7,186 nt of DNA from an uncultured Gammaproteobacteria bacterium (GTDB lineage Bacteria; Pseudomonadota; Gammaproteobacteria; Steroidobacterales; GCA-2729495), in the NCBI GenBank assembly GCA_937958785.1, contig CALGMY010000287.1:1-7186 (forward strand), given 5' to 3'. Positions 5,681 through 7,186 of the stretch are shown here, in pieces. The notes under the pieces were generated by a model, which was not told the origin of the DNA, ran no database searches, and worked only from the letters and a program-made list of their open reading frames with translations. Made by a program: the position numbers and the translations under genes. Every line of letters begins with the position of its first letter. The stretch's first letter is position 1.

Positions 5681-6262
5681 ATGGGAAATCGCACTGCTGA
5701 CCTCCCGCCGCTCACCGGGCTGCCGGGGCTGATCCGGGAATGGCGCCATCAGGAGGCCATGCGCCAGGGGCTCGGCCTCGCGCTGATGCCCTTGTTTGCC
5801 GCGCTCTCGAGCCCTGTGCGGGCGCTCTACATGGCCGGGGCCGTCGTCGTGCTCCTCGGCTGCCTGGTCCGGATCTATGCCTCCGGGTACATCGTCAAGA
5901 ACAAGCAGCTGGCGACGGACGGTCCGTACTCACTGGTCCGGCATCCGCTCTATACCGGCAACCTGCTGATCCTCATCGGCTTCACCCTGGCCTGCGGCCA
6001 GTGGTGGGCGCCCGTCGTCGCCATCGCTTTCTGGTGGTTCTACTACCCGGCGGCGATCAGCTACGAGGACCGCAAGCTGCACCGGATTTTCGGGCCGGCC
6101 TGGGCCCAGTGGAGCCAGTCCGTGCCCGCGGTGATCCCCCGGCGTTTCTGGCCCACCGGGCCCGCCAGCTGGTCCCTCATGACCTCGGTGCGCCAGAACG
6201 TGGAGCCCGTCGTCATCGCTTTCACGCTGGTCTGCATCGGCTGGATCGGCGCGCGGGTCTAG
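5681..6262 (+). CDS. Isoprenylcysteine/phospholipid methyltransferase-like membrane protein
   Basis: This 193-residue inner-membrane protein has four or so hydrophobic segments (about 31-41, 48-66, 94-125 as a pair, 176-190). The core motif TDGPYSLVRHPLYTGNLL (79-96) is the S-adenosylmethionine-binding signature of the ICMT/PEMT superfamily, followed by the conserved acidic and aromatic stretch SYEDRKLHRIFGPAWAQW (127-144). Eukaryotic members methylate prenylated cysteine or phosphatidylethanolamine; most bacterial members have no proven substrate, so lipids or small hydrophobic molecules are only possible targets. The length is normal for bacterial members. The ATG at 5681 has no ribosome site but follows a possible extended -10 closely. 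The kinase-like gene starts 2 bp after the stop, so the two are almost certainly co-transcribed. Confidence 0.85.
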   Translation: MGNRTADLPPLTGLPGLIREWRHQEAMRQGLGLALMPLFAALSSPVRALYMAGAVVVLLGCLVRIYASGYIVKNKQLATDGPYSLVRHPLYTGNLLILIGFTLACGQWWAPVVAIAFWWFYYPAAISYEDRKLHRIFGPAWAQWSQSVPAVIPRRFWPTGPASWSLMTSVRQNVEPVVIAFTLVCIGWIGARV

Positions 6263-6264
6263 TC

Positions 6265-6951
6265 GTGCCCGGCCCGGGCCCCGGCGAGTTCCTGAGCCGC
6301 GGTTACCAGGGCGCCGTCTTCCTTCGCGGCGCCGGTGCCGAGCGGCGCGTCGTGAAGCAGGCCATGGGGGGCTGGCTGGCCCGGCGCGTCCGCCGTGCGA
6401 TGCTCCGCCGGGAGTTCGCCGCCTACCGCCGCGTCGAGGGAATACCCGGCATTCCCCGCTGCTACGGACTCGATCCCGACGGCAGCCTGGTCCTCGAGTA
6501 CCTGCCCGGTGAGGTGTACCGGGAGACCGTGCCTGTGCTGAAGGAGCACCGGGACCGCTTCTTCCGGCAGCTCCTCGCCCAGATCCAGGCGGTCCATGCC
6601 GCCGGGGTTGCCCATGCGGACCTCAAGCGGCGGGGGAACATCCTCGTCGGACCGGCGGGTGACCCGGTGCTGCTGGATTTCGGCTCGGCGATGTTCCGCC
6701 GGGAAAACGCGGGCTGGTGGAACCGGTTCGTGTTCCGCCAGGCCTGCCGCATGGACCTTAATGCTTGGGTGAAGCTCAAGTACCGGCGGCAGTATGACCA
6801 GGTGTCCCGGGAAGACCAGGGGTACTACCGCCCCACTGCCGTGGAGGGCATCGCCCGGCTGGTGCGCCGGAGCTTTCGCAAGCTCACCGGCCGGCGACTG
6901 CGCAAGGCCTGGCGGCAGCGGCGCCAGGAGCGCGCGACGAGACGGGACTGA
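6265..6951 (+). CDS. Small protein-kinase-fold protein (RIO/Kdo-kinase-like)
   Basis: This 228-residue protein retains the main catalytic features of the kinase fold in a short form: Lys31 (RVVKQA, ATP-binding lysine), Glu50 (RREFAAYRR, likely helix-C partner), the hinge-like LVLEYLPG (75-82), the catalytic loop HADLKRRGNILV (117-128) with Asp119 and Asn125, and LLDFGSA (136-142) with Asp138. It lacks a typical activation segment and large C-lobe, and ends in a very basic tail (about 200-228). It resembles RIO-type and lipopolysaccharide (KdkA/WaaP-like) kinases more than receptor Ser/Thr kinases; whether it phosphorylates protein or a glycolipid is unknown. The GTG at 6265 is the last possible start that keeps the nucleotide-binding region; the open frame further upstream lies inside the methyltransferase gene and is a shadow. 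The ribosome site is poor, so translation may depend on coupling across the 2-bp gap. Confidence 0.82.
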   Translation: MPGPGPGEFLSRGYQGAVFLRGAGAERRVVKQAMGGWLARRVRRAMLRREFAAYRRVEGIPGIPRCYGLDPDGSLVLEYLPGEVYRETVPVLKEHRDRFFRQLLAQIQAVHAAGVAHADLKRRGNILVGPAGDPVLLDFGSAMFRRENAGWWNRFVFRQACRMDLNAWVKLKYRRQYDQVSREDQGYYRPTAVEGIARLVRRSFRKLTGRRLRKAWRQRRQERATRRD

Positions 6952-6957
6952 CCCGTC
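6941..6957. terminator. Small hairpin at the convergent junction
   Basis: GACGGG (6941-6946) pairs with CCCGTC (6952-6957) around the loop ACTGA, which contains the kinase stop codon. Outer segments CGCGC (6931-6935) and GCGCG (6964-6968) could extend it. It overlaps the ends of both genes and has no T-run, so a role as bidirectional terminator is only possible. Confidence 0.3.
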
Positions 6958-7186
6958 AGCGAGGCGCGATGTCCGGGCAGGGGCGCACGCCCCCGGGCAG
7001 CGCGATGTAGCTGAACGCCTGGCCGTCGACCTCCAGTTGCATGACGAGGCCGCAGCCGTCCGCAGTCGAGTCCGCCGGGCACACCACGCCGCAGCCGGGC
7101 ACCACCTGGCCGGGCTCCAGGCGGGCAAGGGCCGTGACGGCAATCGGTTCCACGGGTACGCCGAGGCGGGCGGCAAGGTCCTGGCG
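6956..7186 (-). CDS. Hypothetical protein, C-terminal fragment
   Basis: The frame is open from the right edge to a TGA at 6958-6956, giving the last 76 residues of a protein whose start lies outside the window. Visible sequence runs from RQDLAARLGVPVEPIAVTAL through a short cysteine-containing stretch (GCGVVC, then DGCG) to YIALPGGVRPCPDIAPR. There are four cysteines in the middle and near the end plus one in the terminal RPCPD, which may form disulfides if the protein is exported. The opening LAxRLGVPVExI and the later glycine/cysteine-rich part recall small envelope proteins of unknown function with a repeated-strand core, but the resemblance is too weak for a name. The GTG at 7153 could in principle be a start, but the frame stays open and protein-like before it. 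The 3' end is 4 bp from the kinase stop. Confidence 0.6.
   Translation of the reverse strand, partial: RQDLAARLGVPVEPIAVTALARLEPGQVVPGCGVVCPADSTADGCGLVMQLEVDGQAFSYIALPGGVRPCPDIAPR

Noticed and set aside
5740..6264. N-terminal extension of the kinase-like frame
   Set aside because: This stretch lies in a second frame of the methyltransferase gene and shows no kinase sequence; GTG at 6265 is the sensible start.

Overview
This is a GC-rich, tightly packed chromosomal window. Strong G/C third-position bias, GTG and TTG starts, a tRNA gene with an encoded CCA end and the gene families present suggest a high-GC proteobacterium, most likely a gammaproteobacterium. That placement is inference from composition and family content, with no marker gene to confirm it. 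There is no sign of phage, transposons, CRISPR arrays or a defence island; the region reads as ordinary chromosome.

Layout from left to right. (1) A + strand gene, cut by the left edge, encodes a PQQ-dependent sugar-dehydrogenase-type beta-propeller fused to a diheme c-type cytochrome module (2-1567). (2) It converges, with 3 bp between stop codons, on a two-gene minus-strand operon: a tandem-domain VOC/glyoxalase-fold protein (4137-3193) and an APC-superfamily amino acid permease (3196-1571), coupled by an ATGA stop/start overlap. (3) A noncoding divergent region of about 340 bp (4138-4478) separates that operon from a + strand pair: an exported SlyD-like FKBP prolyl isomerase (4479-4991) and a glycine-rich RRM RNA-binding protein with an 11-residue tandem repeat (5013-5441). 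(4) Two perfect GC-rich hairpins lie between the RRM gene and a convergent minus-strand CAU-anticodon tRNA, best read as tRNA-Ile2, the AUA decoder (5637-5562). (5) Divergent from the tRNA is a + strand pair, an isoprenylcysteine/phospholipid-methyltransferase-like membrane protein (5681-6262) and a small protein-kinase-fold protein (6265-6951), 2 bp apart. (6) The right edge holds the C-terminal end of a minus-strand gene of unknown function (6956-7186), convergent with the kinase gene.

How the genes may work together: the VOC-permease overlap means the two are co-translated, suggesting a transporter paired with an enzyme or binding protein of unknown substrate. The FKBP and RRM genes are probably co-transcribed although one product is exported and the other is expected in the cytoplasm. 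The methyltransferase and kinase may both act on membrane or envelope molecules. None of these functional links is proved by the sequence. The most notable points are the dehydrogenase-diheme fusion, the repeat-built RGG-like tail of the RRM protein, the lysidine-type tRNA, the paired hairpins with a shared 12-mer, and the methyltransferase-kinase pair. I see no clearly new biological system.
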